The translations under genes and the position numbers were made by a program. The notes below the pieces were generated by a model. It worked only from the letters and a program-made list of their open reading frames with translations. It had not been told where the DNA came from and searched no databases. From contig NC_010161.1 in the NCBI RefSeq assembly GCF_000196435.1, positions 2,065,001 to 2,129,000 of the forward strand: a DNA stretch of 64,000 bases, given 5' to 3'. Positions within the stretch are counted from its first letter, which is position 1. Each line of letters begins with the position of its first letter. The DNA is from Bartonella tribocorum CIP 105476. Lineage in GTDB: Bacteria; Pseudomonadota; Alphaproteobacteria; Rhizobiales; Rhizobiaceae. Below are positions 38,874-50,410 of this stretch, in pieces.

Positions 38874-40092
38874 ACTTGTGGTTGATTTCAGATGAGGCAA
38901 AAGAGCAGCACTCAAACATTATCCGCCGACACGCCCCTGCCATTATTACCCCCCTTGCTATTATCACCCCATTGACATATCACCCCCCTGCCATTACCCG
39001 TCAACACCGCGTGCGCCTAAAGCTTTTGCTATCGGCTATCACCATCCCTCAAACAACAGTGTTTTAAGGTGTGAGAGAACATCACCTCACTGCAAACAAC
39101 AACACCTTGACAAACGCATAGGATAAAAAAACAAAACTAGGGATAAAAAATCAAGACTGGATAAAAAGCATCAAAACTCTGGAAAGACACTTGACCACCC
39201 TCACCCCATCATCTTTCCAATATGACTTTCCAATGGATTTCATCTTATTTAAAGATACAATTCCGATTGTGCCATTATGTTACCTTTTTACATTGACCTT
39301 GTCAAGTTTTTATATTTTACTTTTGCTCTTTTCATATCATTCTTTCTCGTGCCCTTCTCTCTTATGCAACCAGAGTGCCCAAAACATAAAGCACAAAATA
39401 AAACATCCAAAATAAAACATCATTGTGTTGCGCATTCACGCGTTTAAAAAACGACCACCATCTCTAACAGCACACAAAGCTTATGCTTAAAACATACAAA
39501 GTATATATGTTAAAAATACCCAAAACCCATGAAAAGCATAGAGTTATACATATCCTATATATACACTTATTTTCCTGCTATTCTGTATGAATATGGGATT
39601 TAAGACCACCGTATCAGTAAGAAAGTTTATTTATTGGATAACTCTCTCAGCAGATAAAATGATACCTTTTATCCCCATAACATTGAAATTATAACTGGGG
39701 GGAATAGGTATTATTGTTTGAATGTTTAGGCTTTTACAGGCCATTTGGATCGCGATTTTCCCCACTATCTACCAATTTCTACTGCTAGCATGTTTTTATA
39801 GTTACTCATTTACTCTCATCATGAACCGTCTTATGTATTTTCTAAAGACAATTGTAAAACTCTTGAAAGAACAGAAATAAGCAAACAAAGGGCTCACTCC
39901 CCCGCGCCACTCAGTCAACAACTGCTCTGTACACAACACAACCTCTTACCAATGCGCTCTCACTTTCAGATCACCACCTCTCAACGATAGTGCTTTATTA
40001 AAACATGCCTTGCCCCTTATCCCGAATATTTTTACTCTTTTCGCTCTCCTCAAAATACAAACAGCATAACAGGATAAAAAATGTTCTAATGT
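38874..40092. other. Gap with a possible broken membrane protein and shared repeat scraps
   Basis: About 39430-39520 recurs at about 50535-50620 (AAAAAACGACCACC, AAAGCTTATGCTTAA). See the separate entry at 39592. Nothing else is supported. Confidence 0.5.
39592..39880 (+). pseudogene. Possible broken small membrane protein
   Basis: One frame from the ATG at 39592 reads MGFKTTVSVRKFIYWITLSA, meets TAA after 33 codons, continues in frame with LGGIGIIV and a TGA, then MFRLLQAIWIAIFPTIYQFL to a TAA at 39878. Two in-frame stops within an otherwise plausible hydrophobic protein suggest decay. The last 52 codons could be translated on their own. No family recognised. Confidence 0.35.
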
Positions 40093-40349
40093 TTCTTGCC
40101 AATCCCCTGAAATTATTTTATCACTTAAAAGATATTTTGATCGTCCACGCAGCGATCAAGAGGGAACTGAAAGCCCTAAGCTCTAGTGTAAAAACGAACC
40201 CACTCTTGTGGGTATCCCGGGATTCCGGGAGTTTTTGCCATGTCCAGGTGCGATAAGCACTAAAAGCAAAAAAGCTGACTAGAGCTCAGTACTTTTAGAC
40301 TCCCGGAATACCAATGCGAGGGCGCTCGCATCCGGTGGGGGGACGCAAA
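40093..40349 (+). ncRNA. Brt-like regulatory RNA element C
   Basis: All helices present: GATCG/CGATC, AGGG/CCCT, CCCAC/GTGGG, CCCGG/CCGGG with GAGTTTTTG, GTGC-gataa-GCAC, CTAAAAG with CTTTTAG, distal CTCCCGG, GCGAGGGCGCTCGC. The following HTH gene is broken, so the RNA is better preserved than the protein. Confidence 0.82.
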
Positions 40350-40735
40350 GTGCAAACTAAAAATCTATATTTTAACGACATTTCTGATTAAGAAAAAGAA
40401 TTCGTCATAGATAATTGCAATGGAGGGACGCATTTCAGAGATGCTTTCTCAAAAAGAACAAGGGAGTTCTTGAGGTGTCAGTTTCCAATAAATCCAAAAG
40501 GATGAAAAGGCGCCAATTGCGTCAGCACAAAACGTTTACAAGAAATTTCTAAAAAACCGCAAGTTCCAACAAGCTTTTTTATGCGGATCTTTCAACAGCG
40601 GATATTCGCACAAAAGAAAATCACTCACACTATAGATCAATACATCTACAGTGAAAAAGAACACGCCCTTTTAAAAAACTTTAGAGAGCTCCACCCTAAA
40701 AAACAGAAAACCATTTTGTGGTTGATTTCTAATTA
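40350..40735 (+). pseudogene. Broken HTH regulator C
   Basis: Starts GTG (MQTKNLYFNDISD) and stops at TAA where paralogues read SIGKRI. A +1 shift at ATTTCTGATTAAGAAAAAG is shared in kind with copies E, G and H. The T-run before the YAD codons has six T instead of seven. The tail (EKEHALLKNFRELHPKKQ) is still readable to 40735. Confidence 0.85.
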
Positions 40736-42460
40736 GACAAAAGCGCACCACTCAACATGACTCGCTCATATATCCAACAACAAAGCAAACCTCAGTAAAA
40801 ATTTATGCCCCCTTAAACGACAGTATTTCATCAGGTGCCACCAGCCAGATTCTATCTCCTCACGCCATCCTTCATCCCTTCGCGTCACTGCCTTTTGTAT
40901 ACGCCCCTCCTAACCTATCCACACGCACGCTTTCCATTCTCCATTCCTATCTCTCCAATCACCACACCAACACGCCCCCTCTTTCCTCCCAACTCATCTC
41001 TCCATTGACAAACACTTCTTTTCCCTCTTTCTATCTTCCACTCTTCTTCACCCTCTTGTCTCCAGCCATCTCCACATCTCTCTATCTTCCACTCTTCTCC
41101 CCCCCTTCAACATATTTCACGCCATGTGATAACAACCCCACATGCTCCAAAGCACGTACAACACATAAATCCGCCATGTCCTTAACTTCCTCTTACTTTT
41201 TTACAGTTTCACGTTTTTAGGCTTGATCATCTTTACTAAAAAGCAGCCAAACAAAACGTCCACCCACACCGCTCTGTAAACAAAGATCTTTAAACGATAA
41301 TCCAGCCTTTTACACAGCGCCCCTGACCGTCTTCAGATCACACCGTCCCTCAAACAAAGCTTAAGCGCAACAAGCCACGTCCTATCTCCTCACACCATGC
41401 TTCACGCCCCCCTTCACACCAACTCTTTTACACACCATCCCCTCTAGCCTATCCATATTCACCCTCTCTATTCTCCATTTCTCCCTCCTCTCGTCAACGC
41501 ACCAACAGATTTACCCCCCCTTTCATCTCCGCTTACCCTTTCATTCACAAGCGCGTTCTCCCCAATCCTCTTACCCCATTCCATGCCAAGACAAAAACAC
41601 GCACAAGGCATAAATTCTTCATTTCTCTTTTACGGCTACACATTTTTACGTTTTTATATCTTGACAGAACACAGCCAAATAAAACGCCCCCCAGCATCTC
41701 ACATTGCTCTGTCAAGCATCCAACATCTTGGTAGCAGCTTTCTCTTACCCCACTACTCATGCCGATCAGCACACCTCAAACGCGGTTTTTTCATCAATTT
41801 CAATAAGCAAGCTCTTTCTGAATATTCTTATACTCTTCCCCGCAAACTCAAAAAGAAAAAGCTCCTACAAGTACAGGCCAATTCTCCTTCTTAAAGCAAA
41901 TAACCCCACTCAAAGGATAAAGCTTCCCACACACCGCAAAAAGCTTACAAGCAAGCCCTTCCTCTTCACTCAACATCTTTCCTTTTCACACTTTCCGTCC
42001 CCTCGTTCTCTGAGCACATTCCACCCCATCATAAAAACACGCACAAGGCATAAATTCTTCATTTCTCTTTTACAGCTACACATTTTTACGCTTTTATATC
42101 TTGACAGAACACAGCCAAATAAAATGCCTACCCAGCATCTCACATTACTCTGTCAAGCATCCAACATCTTGGTAGCAGCTTTCTCTTACCCCACCACGCA
42201 TAGCTCGATCAACACACCAGAGAACACCCCAAACAACAGCATTTCATCAATTTCGACAAACAAACTTTTCCTGAATATTCTTACACGCGCTCCCATGGGG
42301 ACACAGAATGAAAGTTCCCACAATACTGATCTACAAGAAAGAAAACGCCTCTGACCGCGCCCGCATAGCACGATCAGCACACCGGAGTAGACCTCAAACA
42401 ATGGTGTTTTATGGCACAAGAGAATGATCACCACCCTCTATAGCGTAAATTTCCCCCAAC
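40736..42460. repeat. Pyrimidine-rich gap with a ~165-bp direct repeat (offset 440 bp)
   Basis: About 41594-41760 recurs at about 42034-42200 (ACGCACAAGGCATAAATTC, CATCTTGGTAGCAGCTTTCT). It includes three copies of the 80-bp family. No gene is supported between the broken HTH gene and the clpB stop. Confidence 0.75.
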
Positions 42461-45040
42461 TTATGTTTCCGGTAAAAACGCCAATCGATCACCTTGCTTT
42501 GTCACTGTCACCGTTGTCTCATCTTGTATTTCTCCAAACAAGATTTTTTCTGCGAGAGGATCTTGAATTTCCTTTTGGATAATCCGTTTAAGCGGACGTG
42601 CCCCATAAAGGGGATCATAACCTTTATCGGCAAGGAATTCTCGTACTTCTGGTTTGATTTGCAAAGTTATGTTGCGTTCATTGAGCAAATTTTGCAAATG
42701 CTGTATCTGAATATCAACAATCGCCTCCATATCTTTGCGTTGCAACCGTTCAAAGAGAATAATCTCATCAATACGGTTTAAAAACTCCGGACGGAAAGCG
42801 GCTTTCACCACATTCATGACATCGTCTTTTGCTTGATTCACCGTTTGTCCTTCAGGCAAAGCAGTTAAAAATTCAGCGCCAAGATTTGAGGTCATAATCA
42901 ACAAAGTGTTCCGAAAATCGACCGTTCTTCCTTGACTATCGGTCAAGCGCCCTTCATCCAACACTTGCAGCAGCAGATTAAAGATATCCGGATGCGCCTT
43001 TTCAATTTCATCAAAGAGAATAACTTGATAAGGTCTTCTTCGTACAGCCTCTGTCAGCACGCCCCCTTCTTCATATCCAACATATCCTGGAGGTGCTCCG
43101 ATCAAGCGTGCTCCTGCATGTTTTTCCATATATTCCGACATATCAATACGCAACATGGCATTGGGATCTTGAAAAAGAAACGCTGCCAGAGCTTTGGTGA
43201 GTTCGGTTTTCCCCACACCGGTAGGTCCCAAGAACATGAAAGAACCCAGAGGACGATTGGGATCTTGCAACCCTGCCCGCGCCCGCCGTACAGCCCGCGC
43301 AACCGCTTGAACCGCTTCACCCTGTCCCACAACACGGGTAGCAATTTCATCTTCCATGCGCAAGAGCGCTTCGCGTTCTGCTTCCAGCATCCGATCAACA
43401 GGAATACCGGTCCAGCGTGAAACAATCCGCGCAACATGTTCAGCGGTCACCGTTTCTTCAACGAGATGATTTTGCTGGTCATCATTTTCGGCTAAAGTTA
43501 ATTGTTTTTCGAGTTCCGGAATAACACTATAAGCCAATTCCCCAGCTTTTTGGAATTGTCCATCACGTTGAGCAATAGCTAAAGCATTGCGTGCTTCTTC
43601 GAGTTGTTTTTTCAAATCGGCCGCATGCCCTAATTTTTGTTTTTCAGCCTGCCAAGCCGTCGTCATTTCCGCAGACTGTTGTTCCAATATTTTGAGTTCT
43701 TCCTGCACATTTTTCAAACGCTCTTTTGCAGTTGGCTCGACATCTGTCTTCAAAGCTTCCCGTTCGATTTTTAACTGTAAAATTCGCCGATCAAGGGCAT
43801 CGAGTTCCTCTGGCTTTGAATCAACCTGCATCCGCAAGCGTGCGGCTGCTTCATCGATAAGATCAATCGCTTTATCCGGCAAGAACCGATCCGTAATATA
43901 ACGCGAAGAGAGCTTTGCAGCAGCAATCAAAGCACTGTCGGCCAAACGCACTTTGTGGTGTTGTTCGTATTTTTCTTTAATCCCGCGCAAGATAGAAATG
44001 GTATCTTCTAAAGAGGGCTCTGGAACAAAGACAGGTTGAAAGCGGCGTGCCAAAGCAGCATCTTTTTCGACATATTTTCGATATTCATCAAGGGTAGTCG
44101 CGCCCACACAATGGAGTTCACCACGAGCCAGAGCAGGTTTTAGCAAGTTTGAAGCATCCATAGGACCATCGGATTTTCCTGCTCCCACGAGATTGTGCAA
44201 TTCATCAATAAAGAGGATAATTTGTCCATTTTCGGCTTGCACTTCAGCCAACACCGCTTTAAGGCGCTCTTCAAATTCCCCGCGATATTTTGCCCCCGCA
44301 ATAAGCGCGCCCATATCGAGCGCATAAAGTTGTTTATCACGCAAAGTTTCCGGCACATCGCCATTGATAATACGCAGTGCCAACCCTTCCACAATGGCGG
44401 TTTTTCCCACACCGGGTTCACCGATCAGCACGGGATTATTTTTTGTTCGCCGTGAGAGCACTTGAATGGCGCGACGAATTTCTTCTTCCCGCCCAATAAC
44501 AGGGTCGAGTTTTCCTTCGCGTGCATCTTTTGTGAGATCACGGGCATATTTTTGCAAGGCATCATATTGACCTTCGGCATGGGGGCTTGTGGCTGTTTTT
44601 CCTTTGCGCAGTGCATTAATTGCCTGATTAAGGGCTTGCGGAGTCAACCCAGCCTTTGTGAGAATATCAGCTGTTTTTGCGGATTTTTCCATAAGCAGCG
44701 CTTGCAAGATGCGCTCGACAGTGACAAATTGATCACCGGCTTTTTGCGCGAGCTCCTCAGCCAGCGCAAAGACTTTTGCCACCGGCTGCGAGAGATAGAG
44801 TTGTCCATTTCCCCCTTGTACTTTTGGCAAAGCCTCGAGAGCTTCTTTAAGCGTCTTTTGAATAAGCTTAAGATCCCCCCCTGCTTTTTGGATAAGCGAC
44901 GCCGCCAATCCTTGAGCATCGTCTAACAAGACTTTCAAGAAATGCTCCGGCATAAACTGCTGATGATCGGAAGCCAGAGCATTATTTTGTGCGGATTGTA
45001 AAAACCCCTGCACGCGTTCGCTATATTTTTCCAGGTTCAT
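42461..45040 (-). CDS. clpB: ClpB disaggregase
   Basis: 859 residues from the ATG at 45040, chosen for AGAAAGGA upstream and the conserved start [13 protein letters not shown]; the frame runs 28 codons further without support. Clp-N repeats at about 1-145. First AAA domain with Walker A GEPGVGKT (207-214) and [11 protein letters not shown]. Coiled-coil middle domain (about 400-525). Second AAA domain with GPTGVGKT and [17 protein letters not shown]-terminal domain with [13 protein letters not shown]. It works with DnaK to resolubilise aggregated proteins. It is a core gene in the middle of accessory sequence and looks fully intact. No clear heat-shock promoter was found. Confidence 0.97.
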   Translation of the reverse strand: MNLEKYSERVQGFLQSAQNNALASDHQQFMPEHFLKVLLDDAQGLAASLIQKAGGDLKLIQKTLKEALEALPKVQGGNGQLYLSQPVAKVFALAEELAQKAGDQFVTVERILQALLMEKSAKTADILTKAGLTPQALNQAINALRKGKTATSPHAEGQYDALQKYARDLTKDAREGKLDPVIGREEEIRRAIQVLSRRTKNNPVLIGEPGVGKTAIVEGLALRIINGDVPETLRDKQLYALDMGALIAGAKYRGEFEERLKAVLAEVQAENGQIILFIDELHNLVGAGKSDGPMDASNLLKPALARGELHCVGATTLDEYRKYVEKDAALARRFQPVFVPEPSLEDTISILRGIKEKYEQHHKVRLADSALIAAAKLSSRYITDRFLPDKAIDLIDEAAARLRMQVDSKPEELDALDRRILQLKIEREALKTDVEPTAKERLKNVQEELKILEQQSAEMTTAWQAEKQKLGHAADLKKQLEEARNALAIAQRDGQFQKAGELAYSVIPELEKQLTLAENDDQQNHLVEETVTAEHVARIVSRWTGIPVDRMLEAEREALLRMEDEIATRVVGQGEAVQAVARAVRRARAGLQDPNRPLGSFMFLGPTGVGKTELTKALAAFLFQDPNAMLRIDMSEYMEKHAGARLIGAPPGYVGYEEGGVLTEAVRRRPYQVILFDEIEKAHPDIFNLLLQVLDEGRLTDSQGRTVDFRNTLLIMTSNLGAEFLTALPEGQTVNQAKDDVMNVVKAAFRPEFLNRIDEIILFERLQRKDMEAIVDIQIQHLQNLLNERNITLQIKPEVREFLADKGYDPLYGARPLKRIIQKEIQDPLAEKILFGEIQDETTVTVTKQGDRLAFLPET

Positions 45041-45083
45041 TTTTTTCCTTTCTTGGGGCAACCCTTTAGGCATCCCTTCTTCG

Positions 45084-45373
45084 TCATCGCCACGGCCCTT
45101 TTGCTCTCTCAAACCACCCACCAAAAGCTCTCCCCATCACGTCATAAAGACCGCCCCACCACACGAACACCAGAAACGTTGAAGCATGAAGAACTGTCGT
45201 GTTAAAATGAATATGGGTTGTGATCCAAATGAGTGCAAGAGCAAAACATGAAAGAAAAAACAAGAACAAGAAACGCGTGCGAAAAACCTCATAGAACCAG
45301 AAGATAGAGCACCAAGATTTTGCAAAAAAGCTCTCCCCAAATTGGCTCTCATCCCTTGCGACAAATCGCCCAT
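45084..45373 (-). pseudogene. Possible frameshifted small membrane protein upstream of clpB
   Basis: The ATG at 45373 has an excellent site (AAGGAGGGGAGA) and reads MGDLSQGMRANLGRAFLQNL. Near 45280 the more protein-like frame switches to one reading FLFFLSCFALALIWITTHIH and FLVFVWWGGLYDVMGRAFGG, ending at 45084. The combined product would be a ~95-residue protein with two membrane helices. A frameshift or error is likely, or one frame alone may be real. No family recognised. Confidence 0.4.
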
Positions 45374-48051
45374 TCTCCCCTCCTTAAAGAGATTGACAAG
45401 CCCCATTCCCTCACGGACTTCCTTTCCTCACTTCCTTTCCCCTCACGCACTCTATCCTCCATTCCCATCCCGTCAACACATTCTCGTCCCCCGCTCCGCG
45501 CTTGTTCCTTCATTCCCCTCTCACACACCAACAGTACTCTTCATCGCAATTTATCTCTCCATTCACAAGACGCGCTTTTCCCAATCCTCTCACTCTCTCA
45601 AACCACAGATCACGCAACATCTTTTCGCAGAAACCAACTTTTATAAAAGGAATAAACCATCCTCAATCTATTGCCAACATGACACATCCTTACGCATAAG
45701 AATTTTCTCATCTCCCCACGCCCCAAACAACATCATTTCATAGAAGCTTACGAGCAAGCCGCCCCATTCCCTCACGCATCCCTTCGCACCACCACCTTTT
45801 TTACGCACCATCCCATCAACACACTTACAACTTAACACTCTTCTCCATCCCAGCTTGTCTCCTTATATTCCTCCAGTCACGCACCAACAGCGTGCTCTCC
45901 ATCCTCACTTATCTCTCCATTCACAAGACGCGCTTTTCCCAATCCTCTCCCCCACTCCACACCATGATAACAACCCAACATCCTCCAAAATCCTTCTCAC
46001 CCCAAACATACACAACGCATAAACCTTCCACGCCCTTAACTTCCTCTTCCTTTTTTACGGCTCCACGTTTTTACGTCTTTACAGAAAGGAGCCAAACAAA
46101 AGATTCACACCACCACCGAACAATTTCCTTGCTTAAAAAATTCCCCCAAAGGACAAAACGTCTCCCCCACCCTACAGCGTTCTATAAACAACAACCCAAC
46201 TTCTTGCCCCACACCGCCACCTTCAAAGATCCCACAAAACGACGGTATTTCATCAGACACAACAGACAAGCCTCATTCCCTCACGCCATTCTTCACACAA
46301 CCCTTCGCACCAACACTTTCTCTATGTTTGCCACTTTTTTGCTCGTCACGCTTAAATATAAAAAGCAATCCGACCATCCGGATATTGCCAACATGACGCA
46401 TCCTTACGCATAAGAATTTTCTCATCTCCCCACGCCTCAAACAACATCATTTCATAGAAGCTTACGAGCAAGCGCCCCATTCCCTCACGCCATCCTTTCC
46501 AACACCTCACACACTCTATCCTCTATTCCCCTCTCGTCAACATACTCTCGTCCCCTCATCTCCATATGCAGTTTCTCCCCCTTCCCAATTGCGCCACAGC
46601 ACTTAACACCCCTTTTCACCCAAACTTATCTCTCCATTCACAAGACTTGTTCCCCAAATGCTCTTCCCCCACTCCACACCATGATAACACCCCAACATGC
46701 CCCCAAATCCTTCCCCCCCAAAAAATACACAAACACATAAACCTTCTACGTCCTTAACTTCCCCTTCCTTTTTTACGTCTCCACGTTTTTACGCTTTTAC
46801 ACTTTTACAGAAAATGACAAACGAAACTTCCAAATCACCACCGAACAATCTCCTTGCTTAAAAATCCCCCCAAAGAACAAAACGCACCCCATACCGCTCC
46901 GTCAACAATTCTCATCCCCCCACGCCATCCTTTCTTCCCCTCTCACGCACTCTATCCTCCATTTCCACCCCTTCCCGTCAATACATTCTTGTCTCTCGAT
47001 CCAAGCTTGTCCCTTCATTCCCCTCTCACGCACCAACAGCGTGCTCTCCATCCTCACTTATCTCTCCATTCACAAGACGCGCTTTTCCCAATCCTCTCCC
47101 CCACTCCACACCATGATAACAACCCAACATCCTCCAAAATCCTTCTCACCCCAAACATACACAACGCATAAACCTTCCACGCCCTTAACTTCCTCTTCCT
47201 TTTTTACGGCTCCACGTTTTTACGTCTTTACAGAAAGGAGCCAAACAAAAGATTCACACCACCACCGAACAATTTCCTTGCTTAAAAAATTCCCCTAACC
47301 GCTTCCTAACATTCCGCTTTTCCACCCCACACTGCTCCAACCACAAGGCTCTACACCCCAGCTTCTTACCCTACCCCCTACAGAACAAAGCTGTCCCCTT
47401 TCATTCGCAAACTCTTTTCCCCTCTCTCTCCATCTTTCATTCCCTCTCTCCTCCTCTCCAGTGAACACACCACCTCTTTCTCCCACTTTCCCCTCGATGC
47501 ACAAGCTCATTCTCCTCAATCCTCCCCCCATCCCACACCATGATACACACCCACCAATACACCTCTAAATCCTCTACACCCCAAATCCTACAAAACCACA
47601 AAGCCTCCACAACACAGAAATTCTCCACGTCCTTAACTTTTTCTTCCTTTTTTACATCTCCACGTTTTTACGCTTTTACACTTTTACAGAAAATGGCAAA
47701 CGAAACTTCCAAATCACCACCGAACAATTTCCTTGCTTAAAAAATTCCCCTAACCGCTTCCTAACATTCCGCTTTTCCACCCCACACTGCTCCAACCACA
47801 AGGCTCTACACCCCAGCTTCTTACCCTACCCCCTACAGAACAAAGCCTCCCTCTACGGACTTCAAGTCATCTCAAACGAAACTGTTTCATCAGATGCAAC
47901 AAGAAAAGATAGCCTCAATATTCATCACGCACTCTCACAAAAAAACGCTTAAATTGATATGCTTGAAGTTCCCTCAACGACATATCCCTGCTCTCATGCC
48001 CCCTTCTCATCCCCTATTTTACGGCATAACACGACAAAAACATTTTGATTG
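45374..48051. repeat. Pyrimidine-rich repeat field
   Basis: No gene. About 45882-46146 and 47031-47295 are near-identical (265 bp, offset 1,149). About 47286-47392 recurs at 47739-47846 (offset 453). About 46855-47035 recurs near 50690-50870. Four copies of the 80-bp family lie inside. Long open frames here are low-complexity Ser/Pro/His/Thr products of C-rich DNA. Confidence 0.8.
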
Positions 48052-48311
48052 TTCTTGCCAATCTTCTGAAATTCCTTTATTGATGAACACGTGTTTTTGA
48101 TCGTCTACGCAACGATCAAATAGGGATTTGAAAGCCCGAACGCTCAGTACATAAAAATCGATACCACTTTGCTGGTATTTCCCGGGTTTCCGGGAGCTTT
48201 TGCTATGTCCAGGTGCTTGTCTGCACTAAAAGCAAAAGGCTGGCTGAGCTCAGTGCTTTCAAACTCCCGGAATACCAACGCGAGGGCGCTCGCAACCGGA
48301 GGGGGTGCAAA
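48052..48311 (+). ncRNA. Brt-like regulatory RNA element D
   Basis: Complete element with informative changes: the long helix reads CTTTTGCT / AGCAAAAG where other copies have TTTTTGCT / AGCAAAAA, a compensatory pair. It has the 7-bp stem TTGATCG/CGATCAA, terminator CCCGG-GTTT-CCGGG with GAGCTTTTG, distal CTCCCGG, GCGAGGGCGCTCGC and GGAGGGGG before the gene. Confidence 0.86.
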
Positions 48312-48719
48312 GTGCAAAGCAAAAACCCACATTTTCAAACCAAAAACCCACATTTTATTGATGTTTCAATCGGCAAAAGAATTCGTCACAGACGCATGAC
48401 CATGTGGCTTTCCCAAAAAACATTAGGAAACTTTTTAGGTGTGAGTTTCCAACAAATCCAGAAATATGAAAAAGGTTTAAATCGTGTCAGTGCAAAATGT
48501 TTGCTTGAAATCGCTCAAAAACTGCAAGTCCCGATAAGCTTTTTTTATGAAGATCTTTTAGCCACCGATCTTGCCACAAAAGAAGATCTTGTCTCAGAAG
48601 GCAATCCCTCACACCATGATCAATACACCTACAGCGAAAAAGAACACGCCCTTTTAAAAAACTTTAGAGAACTCCAACCAAAAAAACAAAAAGCCATTTT
48701 ATGGTTGCTCTCTGATTAA
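48312..48719 (+). CDS. XRE/Cro-type HTH regulator D (Trp-like)
   Basis: 135 residues from GTG at 48312 with GGAGGGGG upstream. The N-terminus has a tandem 7-residue repeat (KNPHFQT KNPHF), followed by the HTH (GKRIRHRRMTMWLSQKTLGN, VSFQQIQKYEKGLNRVSAKC), a variable linker (EDLLATDLATKEDLVSEGN) and the conserved end YSEKEHALLKNFRELQPKKQ. The linker is longer than in copies B and F. It sits directly downstream of RNA element D and upstream of a RelB/RelE pair. DNA-binding is inferred from the domain. Confidence 0.86.
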   Translation: MQSKNPHFQTKNPHFIDVSIGKRIRHRRMTMWLSQKTLGNFLGVSFQQIQKYEKGLNRVSAKCLLEIAQKLQVPISFFYEDLLATDLATKEDLVSEGNPSHHDQYTYSEKEHALLKNFRELQPKKQKAILWLLSD

Positions 48720-48964
48720 GCAGAAGCCCGCACATTAACATTATTCGCTCATAGAGCCCTTTTGGTAAAATTGATGCCCCTCAAAGGAGTATACTTTAAA
48801 AGGCGCGACAAACAAACCCACCCTAAAACATTCAACACTCTCTCTTACAAAAAAATACCCCAATGGATAATAAAACCTATATGCTCAATATCGCCCTCAA
48901 ACTTCTGTATTTTACGACATAATAGGATAAAAACCAATATTCTTAATGAGTTACAACTGATCAC

Positions 48965-49023
48965 ACAACTAAAAGTAATTACATTTAACATTGACAATAC
49001 AACTAAAAGTAATTACATTTAAC
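48965..49023 (+). promoter_or_regulatory. Direct-repeat operator and promoter of the RelB/RelE pair
   Basis: A 25-bp sequence (ACAACTAAAAGTAATTACAT plus TTAAC) occurs twice, at 48965-48989 and 48999-49023. TTGACA (48991-48996) stands 17 bases before TACATT inside the second repeat. This fits an antitoxin-autoregulated promoter. Confidence 0.65.
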
Positions 49024-49043
49024 GGAGAGAGTAAAAAGGAAAG

Positions 49044-49241
49044 ATGACCATGAAGACTGTTCTTTCTCCGCTAATTTCAGAATTCGAAACCGTGGAAGAG
49101 GAAACGGATTACACCGCGTGGTTGCGTGAAAAGGTAAGAGTTAGCCTTGCAAATCCTCATCCTACTATCTCACACGACGAAGTTATGGCTGAAATGGATA
49201 ATATAATAGACCAAATTGAAGCTGAAAAAAAGAAGTCCTAA
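49044..49241 (+). CDS. RelB/ParD-type antitoxin
   Basis: 65 residues with AAAAGGAAAG upstream. An acidic, helical protein (SEFETVEEETDYTAWLREKV, HDEVMAEMDNIIDQIEAEKK) of the kind that precedes RelE/ParE toxins. Its stop overlaps the toxin start as TAATG, so the two are translationally coupled. It should bind both the toxin and the direct repeats upstream. The family name is by build and context. Confidence 0.85.
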   Translation: MTMKTVLSPLISEFETVEEETDYTAWLREKVRVSLANPHPTISHDEVMAEMDNIIDQIEAEKKKS

Positions 49242-49528
49242 TGTTACCCATTATCTGGTTGGCTTGTGCTCGCGATGATTTAAATAAAATTTTAACTTAT
49301 ATTGCTTATGAAAGTCCGCCTGCTGCACGACGAATGAAGAGGCTTTTAGAAGATTCTGTACTCCCATTAGCTGAACATCCATACCTATACCGCCAAAGTG
49401 AGAAAGTCCCGGGATTACGAGAAGTTTTAGCCCATCCAAACTATCTTATATTGTACAGAGTAACGAAAACACAAATAGAGATCACCTCTGTGGTACATGC
49501 TCGCCGTAAATTTCCTATCTCCACCTGA
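49241..49528 (+). CDS. RelE/ParE-family toxin
   Basis: 95 residues with the family's pattern: a helical start (ARDDLNKILTYIAYESPPAA), the strand NPxLYR-like HPYLYRQSEKVPGLREVLAH and the core NYLILYRVTKTQIEITSVVH followed by ARRKFP. RelE relatives cleave mRNA on the ribosome; ParE relatives poison gyrase. The sequence does not separate the two. It is intact and paired with the antitoxin. Confidence 0.9.
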   Translation: MLPIIWLACARDDLNKILTYIAYESPPAARRMKRLLEDSVLPLAEHPYLYRQSEKVPGLREVLAHPNYLILYRVTKTQIEITSVVHARRKFPIST

Positions 49529-49550
49529 CTTAACAACAATCTAGCGTCTC

Positions 49551-49719
49551 TCAAGCTCTAAGAAAAACTCTTTTTATACTGATATATCAACAAAAGAAAA
49601 TGCCTCATATCGTGGTGATGAAAGTCTATCTAGTTAAAGAAAAATACTTACTTTTAAAAAACTTTAGAGAACTTAAGCCGAAAAAACAAAAAGCCATTTT
49701 ATGGTTGCTCTCTGATTAG
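49551..49719 (+). pseudogene. 3' scrap of an HTH regulator gene
   Basis: Matches the last third of the HTH genes (YTDISTKENA, then LLKNFRELKPKKQKAILWLL before TAG at 49719) with frame lesions and no HTH core. It follows the toxin directly, as if the RelB/RelE pair had been inserted into, or had replaced part of, an HTH unit. Confidence 0.75.
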
Positions 49720-50017
49720 GCAAAAGCGCACTCAAACGTTATATTTGTCAATACCCCTGCCTAAAATTCCGACACCTGATATCAACCGCCGCCACACAAT
49801 GATATTTTACGGCATGGTAGAACATCACAAAACCTCAAACGACAATGTTTTAGAGACTCATAGAGGAACAAACATCAAAGCCTCGGGAGAAATACTTCAC
49901 TATTCTCAGCAACATTTTATCTGACTTAACTGATCTATTCATTTCACTTCTTAAGCCGATTTTTCTTCCAACATTTCCTCATTATCTACTCTTTTTAGAT
50001 GAATCCGCAAAAGGGCT
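49720..50017. other. Short gap, no gene
   Basis: Contains scraps of the common repeat (GATATTTTACGGCATG, CCTCAAACGACAATGTTTTA) and nothing else recognisable. Confidence 0.5.
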
Positions 50018-50410
50018 TCATCTCTTATAAGTACGTACATAATAACGTGTTACTCCAGCCTCATCATAATAGACAGTCGACAGAATACCTATATTTATTG
50101 GCATTATTTGATAAGTCAACTTAACACCATTTTGGTATCTGTTTGGTTGATCTGTATAGATCACGCAATATCCATTGCGTTGCAATAGATCGATAAATAA
50201 AGGCGTGAAATTATCTTCTATTTTACTTTTTTTCACAATAAGTGTTGTTTTAGCTGGCGGTAAAGAGTGTTTAAGATTGCGAACAAAATCATGAGCAATG
50301 AGTTGTATATCAGCCTGCGTAACATGTTGATCAACATAACTTGATGAATAATTCAAAGATGCGCAACCAGCCACCAACATAAGCGGTAATGGTAATAAAT
50401 ATTTTGACAT
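50018..50410 (-). CDS. TrbH-like lipoprotein
   Basis: 130 residues from the ATG at 50410, set by GAGAGGGGGGAAAG. A lipoprotein signal ends LMLVAGCAS with C16. The mature part (ADIQLIAHDFVRNLKHSLPP, KTTLIVKKS, FTPLFIDLLQRNGYCVIYTD, GVKLTYQIMPINIGILSTVY) resembles TrbH/VirB7-type conjugation lipoproteins. No other conjugation gene lies nearby, so it is an orphan, either a relic or a recruited envelope protein. The TrbH assignment is by resemblance only. Confidence 0.7.
   Translation of the reverse strand: MSKYLLPLPLMLVAGCASLNYSSSYVDQHVTQADIQLIAHDFVRNLKHSLPPAKTTLIVKKSKIEDNFTPLFIDLLQRNGYCVIYTDQPNRYQNGVKLTYQIMPINIGILSTVYYDEAGVTRYYVRTYKR

Noticed and set aside
43102..44926. Several plus and minus frames of 60-160 codons inside clpB
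   Set aside because: They are shadows of the intact clpB frame.
45374..47750. Many Ser/Pro/His/Thr-rich plus frames of 60-170 codons
   Set aside because: They arise from C- and pyrimidine-rich DNA, overlap in several frames, and recur with the repeats rather than as conserved proteins.
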